DNA from: Paenibacillus paeoniae
GTDB taxonomy: Bacteria > Bacillota > Bacilli > Paenibacillales > Paenibacillaceae
Assembly: GCF_003388735.1 (NCBI RefSeq)
Contig: NZ_QUBQ01000001.1
Span: 1,860,001-1,924,000 of the forward strand
Direction of reading: 5' to 3'
Length of the DNA stretch: 64,000 nt
Below are positions 24,222 to 32,175 of the stretch, piece by piece. The translations under genes and the position numbers were made by a program. The notes beneath the pieces were generated by a model. The model was not told the DNA's origin and did no database searches. It saw only the letters and a program-made list of their open reading frames with translations. How positions within the stretch are numbered: the stretch's first letter is position 1; each line of letters opens with the position of its first letter.

Positions 24222-27200
24222 TTAAAGCTTGCTCATCCACAATACATACGCATTCCGATCGCGCTCCGCTCCAATATCGACTAACTGCTTCGCTGCCCCT
24301 GATTGCGAAATCGGCTCTCCATTCCATTCCTCAATGACGATTTTCGTTAAGCCTTGCCGGCGCAATACTACACCGAACATCGTACGAAGAGCTTCCAACC
24401 GCAGCTTGTCGTTGCGCCCGTTTTTCGTCCCAACCTCATACACTTTTTTTCCGCCCGCTTCCAGCCAGAATTGCCAATCGCCGCCGCTAAGCACGACATA
24501 ACTGCCGGCTTTCCTCGCATAAGAAGGAGCGCTTGGCGATTTGGCAGGCCAATCGATGAACAAGCCATACGGATTGGCTGGATCAAGTGCAGACAATACG
24601 GTTACTTTCCCCTCTACCTTCCCGGGTATAGGACTGCTTAGTGCTTCGGCGATTTCCGGTGTGGTGAATTGCATCGCTGCTGCTCCTTCGACAAATACCC
24701 CTCTCGTGAGCGTACCCCATTCCTCCAACTTGACCAGCACGGGCAGCACCTCATCCCAGCGGAAAGGCGTATAGGCCGTAATAAGCTCTTTCGTTATAAT
24801 GCCGTAGCATTCGATCAGTTGGTGAATCCAGTGTGAAGCGGACGCAGAGCCCGTCTTGCCTTGAAGCTGTGAACCCGTAGATTCTGCTTGCTTGTCCAGC
24901 TCATCGTCCATGTTCTCCCCGCTGCTCGCCTTAGACTTGCCGGCCAGCGCGCCTGTCCAATACCATCTGCCGAACCCTGACCCGGTTCGCGCCCAGTCCT
25001 TGCCCTTCTTGCCAATCCCGAGACGCAATGGAGCGAATTGATCATTGGACGCGTGGCCTTCCCAGGCAAGCTCCAAGAGATCGCTCAACGTCTCACTCGG
25101 CGGCTTGCCGTATTGACGGCTGATCTGTGTCAAGAAGCTCGCTCCTCCATCCCTCAACAAACGAAGCAGCTCGGGATAAGCCGTCTCTCTCGTTAACAGT
25201 TCCTCCGCATAAGGAGACAATAGCGCAGCATTTGACGCCAGGAAGAATGCAATTCTGCCCTCCTTCTGTCCGGCCCCTCTACTTCCTAGCCAGACCACCT
25301 CCCCGGTGGCGCATAGCGCATCTAGCTCTTCCTTGCGATAATCCTTCAAGCGTGAAGGAAAGAGAAAGCTCTCCCAATGCACCGCAGGCAGGAATAGTCC
25401 TTGCATACGACCGATCACAGCAAGCAGTCCCTCTTGACCTTGAAGCTGGGCGCCCTGCAGCGCATGCTGTCGATATGCCAGATAACCGCACCACTTGGAA
25501 GGGGCAATCGACGGCACTAGCTGACGCGCCTCCCCAATCGACAGTCTGACCATCTGCTCTGCCGCTTTGCTGCTAGTCCATATCCGTTCTTCGTCATCCG
25601 CAGCGAATGGCGCTTGTCTGATTAGCTCCTGACTTAACAGTTCCTCCGTAATCCGCCGAGCGTCTTCAAGCTGAAGGACGGGATAGCGTTCACACAGCTC
25701 CGGCTCCGTATATGACATTCTTCCTTCGGCATAACGGCTTACGATGAACAAGCAAGAAGAAGCTTCATCCGGAAATCCGGCATAAATCTCCGCTTCATCC
25801 GCGCATATCCACCGTGGCAGCGGATCGCTGTCATGCTCGCTCCGCATATCGATCTCTTCTACGTTACCGCTCGACGCTAACGTTCGCAGCCAGGTCACCG
25901 CTTCTGCTCCTGCATGAGCAATCAGCTCCGACAAACTCATATCCCCGCGAATTTTCAAGAAGGAGCGAAGTTCGTCTGCGGAACGGATCGATCCCGAACG
26001 CTTCTCGATCCGCTCCTCAACCTGATGCAGTACGTCATCTGATATGCTTCGCTTCACCGCATCGCGACCGAACAGTTCACCCGCCAAATCTTTGCTGATA
26101 TGCAGAAGTCCGGCTTTGGTCGCCGCATCCAGTCCATCGCCTTCATACAATCTCATATTGACATAGTCCGCCAGAAACTGCGTTGCCATCGGCGAAGGAT
26201 ATTCCGTCTCTCTCACGACAACTTCAATCTCACCCTCCTGGATCGTCGTCAGAAGCGAACGAAGAGATACAAGATCCAAATAATCGTATAGACATTCCTT
26301 CATCGCTTCCGTCAAGAACGGGAAGGACTCCGCATATGGCAGTGATTCTCGCAGCAATTCCTCGCTTCGCAGACGCTTCTGCCACATCGGTACACGGGTG
26401 AAGCTTCTTGCAAGCAGCAGCGAAGTCTCAGCGATACGGCGGAACGCAATGGCGAGCAGCGGCGACCCCGTAACCGCCTCCGTCAGCAATGGTTCCACAT
26501 TCGCGGGAGTCACCTCCCAAATCATTCGGAGCCAAGAAGCATCCCATTCCGGCAGTACGAACTCAATGCCGTTGTCCTTGGCGTTGCCATATAACGTATA
26601 GGGCAATGTCCGTTCGAATTGCCGCTGAATCGCAAGCAGCCATGTCCGATTCAGACGTCTGCCGTAGGGATTCAAAATGATCACATGTGTCTGATTCATC
26701 ATATCCTTGTAATGCTCGATTACGATTCGGCTCGCCGTTGGAAGCTCACTGAAGGCATGCTGCGATACGATATAACCCATTAATTCACCCGCGGTGTAGT
26801 CATCCAATCCATATTCGCTGCCAAGCCACTCCGTTACGGCATCCACCCGATCCTCTCCGCCTGAATACGAACTTCTCCAATTGCTCCATTGCCGATGTCT
26901 GGACCGGTCAGGCGAAGGATCTAGTGATAAACGCGCAGACAACGACTCTATCAGCTCGCCTACCTTCATACCAAGAGCAAGTGTCCGTCCCGGTCCCTCA
27001 TTGCGCCAGAACGGCACCTCGCTGAAGCTGTTCGCAGCCTCCGAGACATATACCCTGTCTTTATCAATCTTGCGGATCATCCATGAGCTTGTTCCCAGCA
27101 GGAACACATCGCCGACACGGCTCTCATGCACGAATTCCTCATCCAATTCTCCAAGATGGGTGCGACTGTCAAGATGATGCACCGGAAAGTGAGAGGATTG

Positions 27201-28769
27201 CGGGATTGTGCCTGCGCCTGTCATCGCAGCAATAGAGGTATTTCCCCTTTTGCTCAAAAGGCCGGAATCCCGGTTCCAATCCAGGATTGGCCGGGCGAAC
27301 GGATACAATCCCGCCAGTACAGCCAATGTGCTTTTCAATTGATCCATATCCAACTCGCGGTAGCTGTAACTTCCAAGCAACAGCTGATAAAGATCATTCA
27401 CCGTCATCTCTGACGACGCCACGATGGCAATGATTTGTTGGGACAAGACATCCAGCGGCTTCTCTGGCATCTGAATCGGCTCAATCTCCCGATTCGCGAT
27501 TAATCCTCCCAGTACAGCAGCCTCCGGCAGGACGCCCCGCTGTCGGATGATGATAACGCCCCTCGATAAATCGCCTACCCCATGGCCGGCCCGCCCAATC
27601 CGCTGGATGCCGGAAGCCGCCTCAAGCGGGGAATCGATCTGGAGTACAAGATCGATATGGCCTACGTCAATGCCTAGCTCCAGTGACGATGTGGCGACGA
27701 GACAACGCAGCTCGCCGCTCTTCAGCATCGCTTCTGCTTCAAGCCGCTTCTCCTTGGACATGCTCCCATGATGAGACCTGGCCATCTGATACCCGACATG
27801 ATCGTTAATGCGCAGCACTAGCCGCTCGCACAACCTGCGGCTGTTCACAAACAACAACGCCGATGTGCAATTCTCCATCAGCTTGAAAATGCGTTGCAAA
27901 ATGGGCAACCATACCCCGTCCCTGGTCCCTGCCGATACGCTTGTATCCGGCATCGTAACTCTGACGTCCATCCGCTTCTCCATATGGCTCTCGACAATTT
28001 CGACAGGCCTCAGCGCATAACCAAGCGGATAACGCTCTTTATCCGAAGCATGGGAATGGCCATTGTCAACAAGAAGCGACTCCTTCTTCAATCCTCCAAG
28101 AAATTGCGCCACTTTCCACAATGGCTTTTGAGTCGCCGATACACCGATTCGCTGTATTCGAACGCCATTAGCGGCGTTATGCTCCAGACGCTCAAGCGAT
28201 ACAGAGAGATGAGCGCCGCGCTTGTCTCCCGCCAAGTCATGAATTTCATCCACGATGACATAACGAACTTCGCTCAGCATGCCCCTGCCTTGCTCCGAGG
28301 TTAACAGGATGTAGAGCGACTCAGGCGTCGTAATGAGCAATTCAGGCGGATTTCTAAGCATCGACGCCCGCTGGGATGAAGACGTATCGCCTGTCCGTAC
28401 ACCGCTTCTGAAGCCGGGCCACCGGATACCAAGCGTCTTGGCCTCGTCTTCAATCTGGCCTGCGAAAGCAAGTACATGATGCTGAATATCATTGTTGAGC
28501 GCTTTGAGCGGCGTAATATATAACAGCTTGACCCCCTTTGGCACAGGGGTATCACCAAGCGTCTTCTCTTGAACAATCGCATTCACGCAAGGCAGCAAGC
28601 TGGCTAAGGTTTTGCCGGAACCTGTGGGAGCGGCAATCAGCGTATGACTGCCAGCTTTAATCGATGTCCACGCTCTGGCTTGCACGTCCGTAGGTTCCCC
28701 GAACGAGCGGCGAAACCAGGACATCACTGCGGGATGCCAGGCCATGCTGTTCCATTCGTAATCAGGCAT
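24222..28769 (-). CDS. lhr: Lhr-type large DEAD/DEAH helicase
   Basis: About 1515 residues from the ATG at 28769 (GGAG about 10 nt upstream); the open frame continues to 28859 without a ribosome site. The N-terminal third is an SF2 helicase: Walker A APTGSGKT, TTPESLYILLTS, motif II VDEIHDLAGDKRGAHL, motif III VSATQ, and motif VI QRIGRAGHG. The rest is the long Lhr-core and C-terminal region. Lhr proteins are ATP-driven 3'-5' DNA translocases that unwind DNA or RNA:DNA hybrids and are linked to DNA repair. Length is normal. Single gene with strong terminator. Confidence 0.9.
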   Translation of the reverse strand: MPDYEWNSMAWHPAVMSWFRRSFGEPTDVQARAWTSIKAGSHTLIAAPTGSGKTLASLLPCVNAIVQEKTLGDTPVPKGVKLLYITPLKALNNDIQHHVLAFAGQIEDEAKTLGIRWPGFRSGVRTGDTSSSQRASMLRNPPELLITTPESLYILLTSEQGRGMLSEVRYVIVDEIHDLAGDKRGAHLSVSLERLEHNAANGVRIQRIGVSATQKPLWKVAQFLGGLKKESLLVDNGHSHASDKERYPLGYALRPVEIVESHMEKRMDVRVTMPDTSVSAGTRDGVWLPILQRIFKLMENCTSALLFVNSRRLCERLVLRINDHVGYQMARSHHGSMSKEKRLEAEAMLKSGELRCLVATSSLELGIDVGHIDLVLQIDSPLEAASGIQRIGRAGHGVGDLSRGVIIIRQRGVLPEAAVLGGLIANREIEPIQMPEKPLDVLSQQIIAIVASSEMTVNDLYQLLLGSYSYRELDMDQLKSTLAVLAGLYPFARPILDWNRDSGLLSKRGNTSIAAMTGAGTIPQSSHFPVHHLDSRTHLGELDEEFVHESRVGDVFLLGTSSWMIRKIDKDRVYVSEAANSFSEVPFWRNEGPGRTLALGMKVGELIESLSARLSLDPSPDRSRHRQWSNWRSSYSGGEDRVDAVTEWLGSEYGLDDYTAGELMGYIVSQHAFSELPTASRIVIEHYKDMMNQTHVIILNPYGRRLNRTWLLAIQRQFERTLPYTLYGNAKDNGIEFVLPEWDASWLRMIWEVTPANVEPLLTEAVTGSPLLAIAFRRIAETSLLLARSFTRVPMWQKRLRSEELLRESLPYAESFPFLTEAMKECLYDYLDLVSLRSLLTTIQEGEIEVVVRETEYPSPMATQFLADYVNMRLYEGDGLDAATKAGLLHISKDLAGELFGRDAVKRSISDDVLHQVEERIEKRSGSIRSADELRSFLKIRGDMSLSELIAHAGAEAVTWLRTLASSGNVEEIDMRSEHDSDPLPRWICADEAEIYAGFPDEASSCLFIVSRYAEGRMSYTEPELCERYPVLQLEDARRITEELLSQELIRQAPFAADDEERIWTSSKAAEQMVRLSIGEARQLVPSIAPSKWCGYLAYRQHALQGAQLQGQEGLLAVIGRMQGLFLPAVHWESFLFPSRLKDYRKEELDALCATGEVVWLGSRGAGQKEGRIAFFLASNAALLSPYAEELLTRETAYPELLRLLRDGGASFLTQISRQYGKPPSETLSDLLELAWEGHASNDQFAPLRLGIGKKGKDWARTGSGFGRWYWTGALAGKSKASSGENMDDELDKQAESTGSQLQGKTGSASASHWIHQLIECYGIITKELITAYTPFRWDEVLPVLVKLEEWGTLTRGVFVEGAAAMQFTTPEIAEALSSPIPGKVEGKVTVLSALDPANPYGLFIDWPAKSPSAPSYARKAGSYVVLSGGDWQFWLEAGGKKVYEVGTKNGRNDKLRLEALRTMFGVVLRRQGLTKIVIEEWNGEPISQSGAAKQLVDIGAERDRNAYVLWMSKL

Positions 28770-28888
28770 AACTTTCAACTCCAACCGGCATAATAGTGTC
28801 AATCTATTCCTTGCCATACTAGTCCAATTATAACAGTGATTACGGCAAGGAATAAGCATGACATTCAGAATAAAAAAGGAGACATACG

Positions 28889-29794
28889 ATGAATGTATGG
28901 GATGTTGCGATTATTGGCGGAGGCCCGGCAGGACTTAGTGCCGCGCTTGTTCTTGGCCGCGCGCTGCGATCGGTCATTATTATAGATGAGGATAATCCCC
29001 GCCATGCGGCTGCGAGAAGCTCCCATGGCTACCTGACACGGGACGGCATTGCCCCATCGGCGTTCAGGGAGCTGGGACGAAAGGATTTGCAAGCTTACGA
29101 GCTTGTCAGAATAGAGAAGGACACCGCGATACAAGCCGCACGGGAAGAGAATCACTTCCATATCGCGACTTCAAGCGGTAAGTCCTATCGCAGCAAATAT
29201 CTTATCGTAGCCGCTGGTGCTCGCGATCAGCTGCCCCCTATTCCCGGCATCCAGGATGCTTATGGCATCTCCGTCTTTCCATGCCCGTATTGCGACGGGT
29301 GGGAGCATCGCGGAGAGCCGCTTGCCGTAATCGGCAGCGGGCAGTCCGTGTTCGATTACGCGCGGCTCATTTTTAATTGGAGCAGAGACTTAATGGTTTT
29401 CACTGACGGAGCTTCAACGCTGACGCTTGACCAGAAAACATCGCTTCAGCAGCACGGTATCTCTTTAATTGAGCAGCCGATTAAGTCGTTCAGCAATCGC
29501 GACGGTCAGCTTGTGAAAATCATCTTGGAGGATGGACAAGAGGTTGACCGGCGCTTTGCCTTCCTCGCGGATACCGGTGCTCGGGACGCGACGGATATCC
29601 CCAGCACGCTAGGCGTTGGACGTGAACAAGACGGCCAATACGAGACGCAGGAGCATGGAAGCACACGGATCGACGGATTATATATTATCGGCGACGCCAA
29701 GCATTATTTTACAGGACTGATTGGATCGGCCAGTGAAGGCTATGAGGCGGGGGTTGCCATTAACAAAAGACTTGTGGAGGAAGATTGGGGTTAG
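28889..29794 (+). CDS. Thioredoxin-reductase-like FAD/NAD(P) oxidoreductase
   Basis: 301 residues, a two-domain flavoprotein. FAD site: VAIIGGGPAGLSAALVLGRA near residue 6 and YIIGDAK near the end. The redox pair is CPYC in FPCPYCDGWEHRGE (about residues 131-134), as in low-molecular-weight thioredoxin reductases; NAD(P)H site: VIGSGQSVFDYAR. The CPYCDGWE form marks a side branch distinct from housekeeping TrxB (CATCDG), found in toxin-tailoring and thiol oxidases as well as in reductases. The physiological partner is unknown. ATG behind AAAAGGAG. Confidence 0.85.
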   Translation: MNVWDVAIIGGGPAGLSAALVLGRALRSVIIIDEDNPRHAAARSSHGYLTRDGIAPSAFRELGRKDLQAYELVRIEKDTAIQAAREENHFHIATSSGKSYRSKYLIVAAGARDQLPPIPGIQDAYGISVFPCPYCDGWEHRGEPLAVIGSGQSVFDYARLIFNWSRDLMVFTDGASTLTLDQKTSLQQHGISLIEQPIKSFSNRDGQLVKIILEDGQEVDRRFAFLADTGARDATDIPSTLGVGREQDGQYETQEHGSTRIDGLYIIGDAKHYFTGLIGSASEGYEAGVAINKRLVEEDWG

Positions 29795-29899
29795 TGTCGA
29801 TAAGTATTCAGGCGCAAGACCATGTTGCGACAAACATTTCAGCACGGTTCTGATAGGATGATAGGCATGTCGCCTATAACTAGCAGAGGAGCGTTGCGC

Positions 29900-30190
29900 A
29901 TGAAATGGATTATGAATGAAAGCTTTCACAACGAGACGATCAACTTTGACAGCTTTAGCTTCAAAAATTGCAGCTTTACGAACTGTGTCATTATCATTAC
30001 GACATTGAACTTCCACTTTGAGGGTTGTTCGTTCTACGGTTCTGCGCTGCATGTCAATCCGGACCTGCCCATATTCGAAGTATCCCACCGACTCTCTCAA
30101 TCCGTCTATGATACGGATACGAATTGTTATCGTGACGATTACAAATACCCGAGAACGAGAGTGCCGCTTCCAACATCGAACGTCCACTGA
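29900..30190 (+). CDS. Small protein with pentapeptide-like beta-helix segment
   Basis: 96 residues from the ATG at 29900, which has GAGGAG upstream; the longer frame from 29822 has none. FDSFSFKNCSFTNCVIIITT followed by FHFEGCSFYGS has the F-x-x-C/N rhythm of right-handed beta-helices. The tail has HVNPDLPIFEVSHRLSQ. No signal peptide. No function can be given. The opposite strand also has a long open frame here, but it lacks a ribosome site and overlaps the flavoprotein gene. Confidence 0.55.
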   Translation: MKWIMNESFHNETINFDSFSFKNCSFTNCVIIITTLNFHFEGCSFYGSALHVNPDLPIFEVSHRLSQSVYDTDTNCYRDDYKYPRTRVPLPTSNVH

Positions 30191-30223
30191 TGGCTAAGCT
30201 CGCATGAGCCGTCATAAGCAAAA

Positions 30224-30268
30224 AAAGAACCTCCCGCCGCATCCATTGCGCCGCTTGGGAGGTTCTTT
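30224..30268. terminator. Bidirectional terminator
   Basis: AAAGAACCTCCC (30224-30235) pairs perfectly with GGGAGGTTCTTT (30257-30268). The minus-strand T run is the stronger one and serves the CD3324-family gene. Confidence 0.8.
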
Positions 30269-30294
30269 GTCTATTGTCCGCTCGTCATGTATCA

Positions 30295-30561
30295 TTAGCG
30301 CGTCTTCACAATAATTTTGCGGATGCTCTCACTAGACAGATGGTACTTACGCTCCAGCTCGGCGACAGTAGCACCGTTGCTGTAGTGTTGGAAAATTTCC
30401 TTGTTGCGCTCCGCCAGAAGCTTGCGTGTACCGCTTACTTCACCCCAGCTTGCGCGCTGGTTCGACGGTTTTGGAATATAGATCAGATCGCCTTGAATGT
30501 ATTTTTGCAGCTCCAATAGGAGACTAGGGGGAAGCACGTCTCTTCCATTTTTGTAGTTCAC
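30295..30561 (-). CDS. CD3324-family small HTH protein (Mor-activator-like)
   Basis: 88 residues from the GTG at 30561, which lies 9 nt behind GAGGAGG. NYKNGRDVLPPSLLLELQKY and GDLIYIPKP are the conserved opening of the CD3324 family; NKEIFQHYSNGATVAELERK with YHLSSESIRKIIVK is a clear helix-turn-helix. It should be a DNA-binding regulator, but no target is known. A 35-codon ORF with a strong ribosome site starts 70 bp upstream and overlaps this start in another frame, which may tie its translation to that ORF. Confidence 0.8.
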   Translation of the reverse strand: MNYKNGRDVLPPSLLLELQKYIQGDLIYIPKPSNQRASWGEVSGTRKLLAERNKEIFQHYSNGATVAELERKYHLSSESIRKIIVKTR

Positions 30562-30631
30562 GGTATAAATCCTCCTCAAATATGTTCAAACGTTTCGCTT
30601 GCAGTGCGTCATTCAGAAATGCATTTTTCAT
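30524..30631 (-). CDS. Candidate 35-aa small ORF overlapping the CD3324-family gene
   Basis: ATG at 30631 lies 9 nt behind AAAGGGAGG, a better site than most in this window. The peptide begins MKNAFLNDALQAKRLNIFEE and ends in a basic run, KWKRRASP. It covers the start of the CD3324-family gene in a different frame, so its translation would open or block that site. It could be a leader peptide rather than a functional protein. No family recognised. Confidence 0.35.
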   Translation of the reverse strand: MKNAFLNDALQAKRLNIFEEDLYRELQKWKRRASP

Positions 30632-30752
30632 TTCTTGCCGCCTCCCTTTCTAGAGTAGTTTTTTTGGGGTGGTCCCCGGCTTCATATGAAGCGTCACTTT
30701 CCATTATAAAGAAAACCAATTTCAATCACAATATCATTTTATCAAAATAAAA

Positions 30753-30770
30753 AGAGGCCCGAAGGCCTCT
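30753..30770 (-). terminator. Terminator of a minus-strand transcript
   Basis: AGAGGCC (30753-30759) and GGCCTCT (30764-30770) with loop CGAA. On the minus strand TTTTTATTTT follows. It may end the EamA transcript or a short RNA from 30771-30939. Confidence 0.75.
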
Positions 30771-30939
30771 TCGATTACGGTAATCTCCGTTAAACGGAGA
30801 CCACCTCTAAGTTGTGAATCACACGGATCAGCTCCCTTCCTTCACGTAGTACGTCGGCCCGACAACCTAAGTATACTGCCATTCCGTGGAAGCCGAATAG
30901 GACAAAAACAAGTTAAAAAAAACTTTACCAACTTATGCT
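30771..30939 (-). ncRNA. Palindrome-rich non-coding stretch, possible small RNA
   Basis: Short inverted repeats follow each other: ACGTA-G-TACGT (30844-30854), GTCGG-C-CCGAC (30853-30863), TGTG-AAT-CACA (30813-30823), TCTCCGTT-A-AACGGAGA (30784-30800) and GATTAC-G-GTAATC (30773-30785). The stretch ends on the minus strand in the terminator at 30753-30770. A TATACT (30875-30870) could be a -10 box, but I see no good -35. No ORF with a ribosome site is visible. Orientation and transcription are inferred from the terminator only. Confidence 0.35.
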
Positions 30940-31899
30940 TTACGCCCCGATACCGGGAGCCATGCGCCTATTCCGTTTGGCCATCTTGGCAAGCTCTGGA
31001 TAAGCTACACCCACCAGCACAACAATGACTCCTGTCCATTGCAGCCAAGATACATGCTCATGCAGGACGATGGACGATAACAAGACCGCTACAGGCAGCT
31101 CCGCCGCTCCAAGAATGCCAGCCATGCCTTCACCGATATGCGGAACCCCGTAGGTGAAGAGCAGTGGCGGAATAAAGGCGCCGAACAAGCCAAGCACCAA
31201 ACCAAACAAAAAGAGGCTGCTGAACAGATCGCCATTCCACAGAAACGCTGGCGGGAACAGGATGAAGACAAACGTCATGCCTCCTGCTAGCATCCACTTG
31301 CTGCGGGTGGCCGGCGCCACTTCCGGCGCTGCTTTGCCGCTGAACAGAATAAAGAGGGTGTAGCTTATGGCAGCCAAGAAGCCCAATGTCACACCCAGCA
31401 GATGGAAGGTGCCTCCGCCCTGCTCCATAATCCCTGCAGCCAGCACTGTCCCACCCAGCAAAATGACGAGTGTAGTAAGAATGGCCCGATTGGGCCGCTT
31501 CTTCTGCCTGATAGACTGCAGCAGTACACCGATCCATGTAAATTGGAACAATAATATAATGGCAAGCGACGCCGGAATATAGCGTAGCGATTGATAATAG
31601 ATCAGACCTGTAATAGCTGTAGGCAGTCCGGCAGCCATCAGAAGCAGCCGCGTCTTCCAAGCAAGTCCGCCTCGGCCCGTCTTAGCACCACCGCTCCCTT
31701 TGGCTGATCCTGAATCAGCAGATCGCTTTTGCCTGCGCTCCACATACGTTGCGAATAGCCAGGACAATAAGAAACCGACCATTAGCTGAGTTCCGACAAC
31801 CTCGCCAAGCTTATAGCCTTGGCCGTATGCTAGTACGACGAATGTAGATAGAATGCCATAACTGGCTGATCCGATAAACACGGATATCATGTATTTCAT
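30940..31899 (-). CDS. EamA/DMT-family exporter under riboswitch control
   Basis: 319 residues with about ten helices in two EamA halves. The first half ends after ASLAIILLFQFTWIGVLLQS; the second contains LLGVTLGFLAAISYTLFILF and GILGAAELPVAVLLSSIVLHEHVSWLQW, the characteristic DMT end with its Pro and Glu. A basic/Ser-Gly loop of about 25 residues follows helix 2. EamA proteins mostly export amino acids, nucleobases or other metabolites. The 5' leader carries a probable purine-type riboswitch that should switch the gene on, which points to export of a purine or related base. GGGGAGAG precedes the ATG. Confidence 0.85.
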   Translation of the reverse strand: MKYMISVFIGSASYGILSTFVVLAYGQGYKLGEVVGTQLMVGFLLSWLFATYVERRQKRSADSGSAKGSGGAKTGRGGLAWKTRLLLMAAGLPTAITGLIYYQSLRYIPASLAIILLFQFTWIGVLLQSIRQKKRPNRAILTTLVILLGGTVLAAGIMEQGGGTFHLLGVTLGFLAAISYTLFILFSGKAAPEVAPATRSKWMLAGGMTFVFILFPPAFLWNGDLFSSLFLFGLVLGLFGAFIPPLLFTYGVPHIGEGMAGILGAAELPVAVLLSSIVLHEHVSWLQWTGVIVVLVGVAYPELAKMAKRNRRMAPGIGA

Positions 31900-31943
31900 T
31901 TTTCTCTCTCCCCTTGATGCTACGTTGAATGTTGCGCGAACGC

Positions 31944-32064
31944 AAAAAAGCTACGGATAGCAAATCTTATGTCATCATAAGATTTGCCATTCGTAGCAAG
32001 GAAGTTAGGCTTCCCGTAGAAACCCCCACCCTGTGTCCGAAGCCGTTATGTGGGGTTATACGAA
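31944..32064 (-). promoter_or_regulatory. Probable variant purine riboswitch with terminator (ON switch)
   Basis: Read on the minus strand: P1 TTCGTA (32064-32059) pairs with TACGAA (31995-31990). P2 CCCAC/GTGGG carries a 20-nt loop. The joining strand GTTTCTAC (32023-32016) is the hallmark J2/3 of purine aptamers. P3 GGAAG/CTTCC has a loop of only five bases. The base equivalent to C74 is C (31996), as in guanine types. The usual loop-loop contact cannot form, and U22 appears to be C. A terminator stem, GCTACG through CGTAGC (31997-31950) plus six T, shares its 5' arm with P1, so ligand binding should prevent termination. Confidence 0.65.
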
Positions 32065-32113
32065 ATGTATGCACAAATAGTTGAACTGCTCGTTCTTGAA
32101 CGGAACCTTACCT

Positions 32114-32142
32114 ATTCTGTCACCTTGATGGAGTTCTGTCAA
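32114..32142 (-). promoter_or_regulatory. Promoter of the riboswitch-EamA transcript
   Basis: Perfect -35 TTGACA (32142-32137), 17-nt spacer and -10 CAGAAT (32119-32114) on the minus strand. The start point near 32107 puts the aptamer about 40 nt into the RNA. Confidence 0.65.
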
Positions 32143-32175
32143 TACCCTCCTGGCAAAATAGCTTCAGCCGTCCTT

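Noticed and set aside
29678-30187. 169-codon open frame on the minus strand
   Set aside because: It overlaps the flavoprotein gene and the small beta-helix-like protein on the plus strand, both of which have good ribosome sites. This frame has none.
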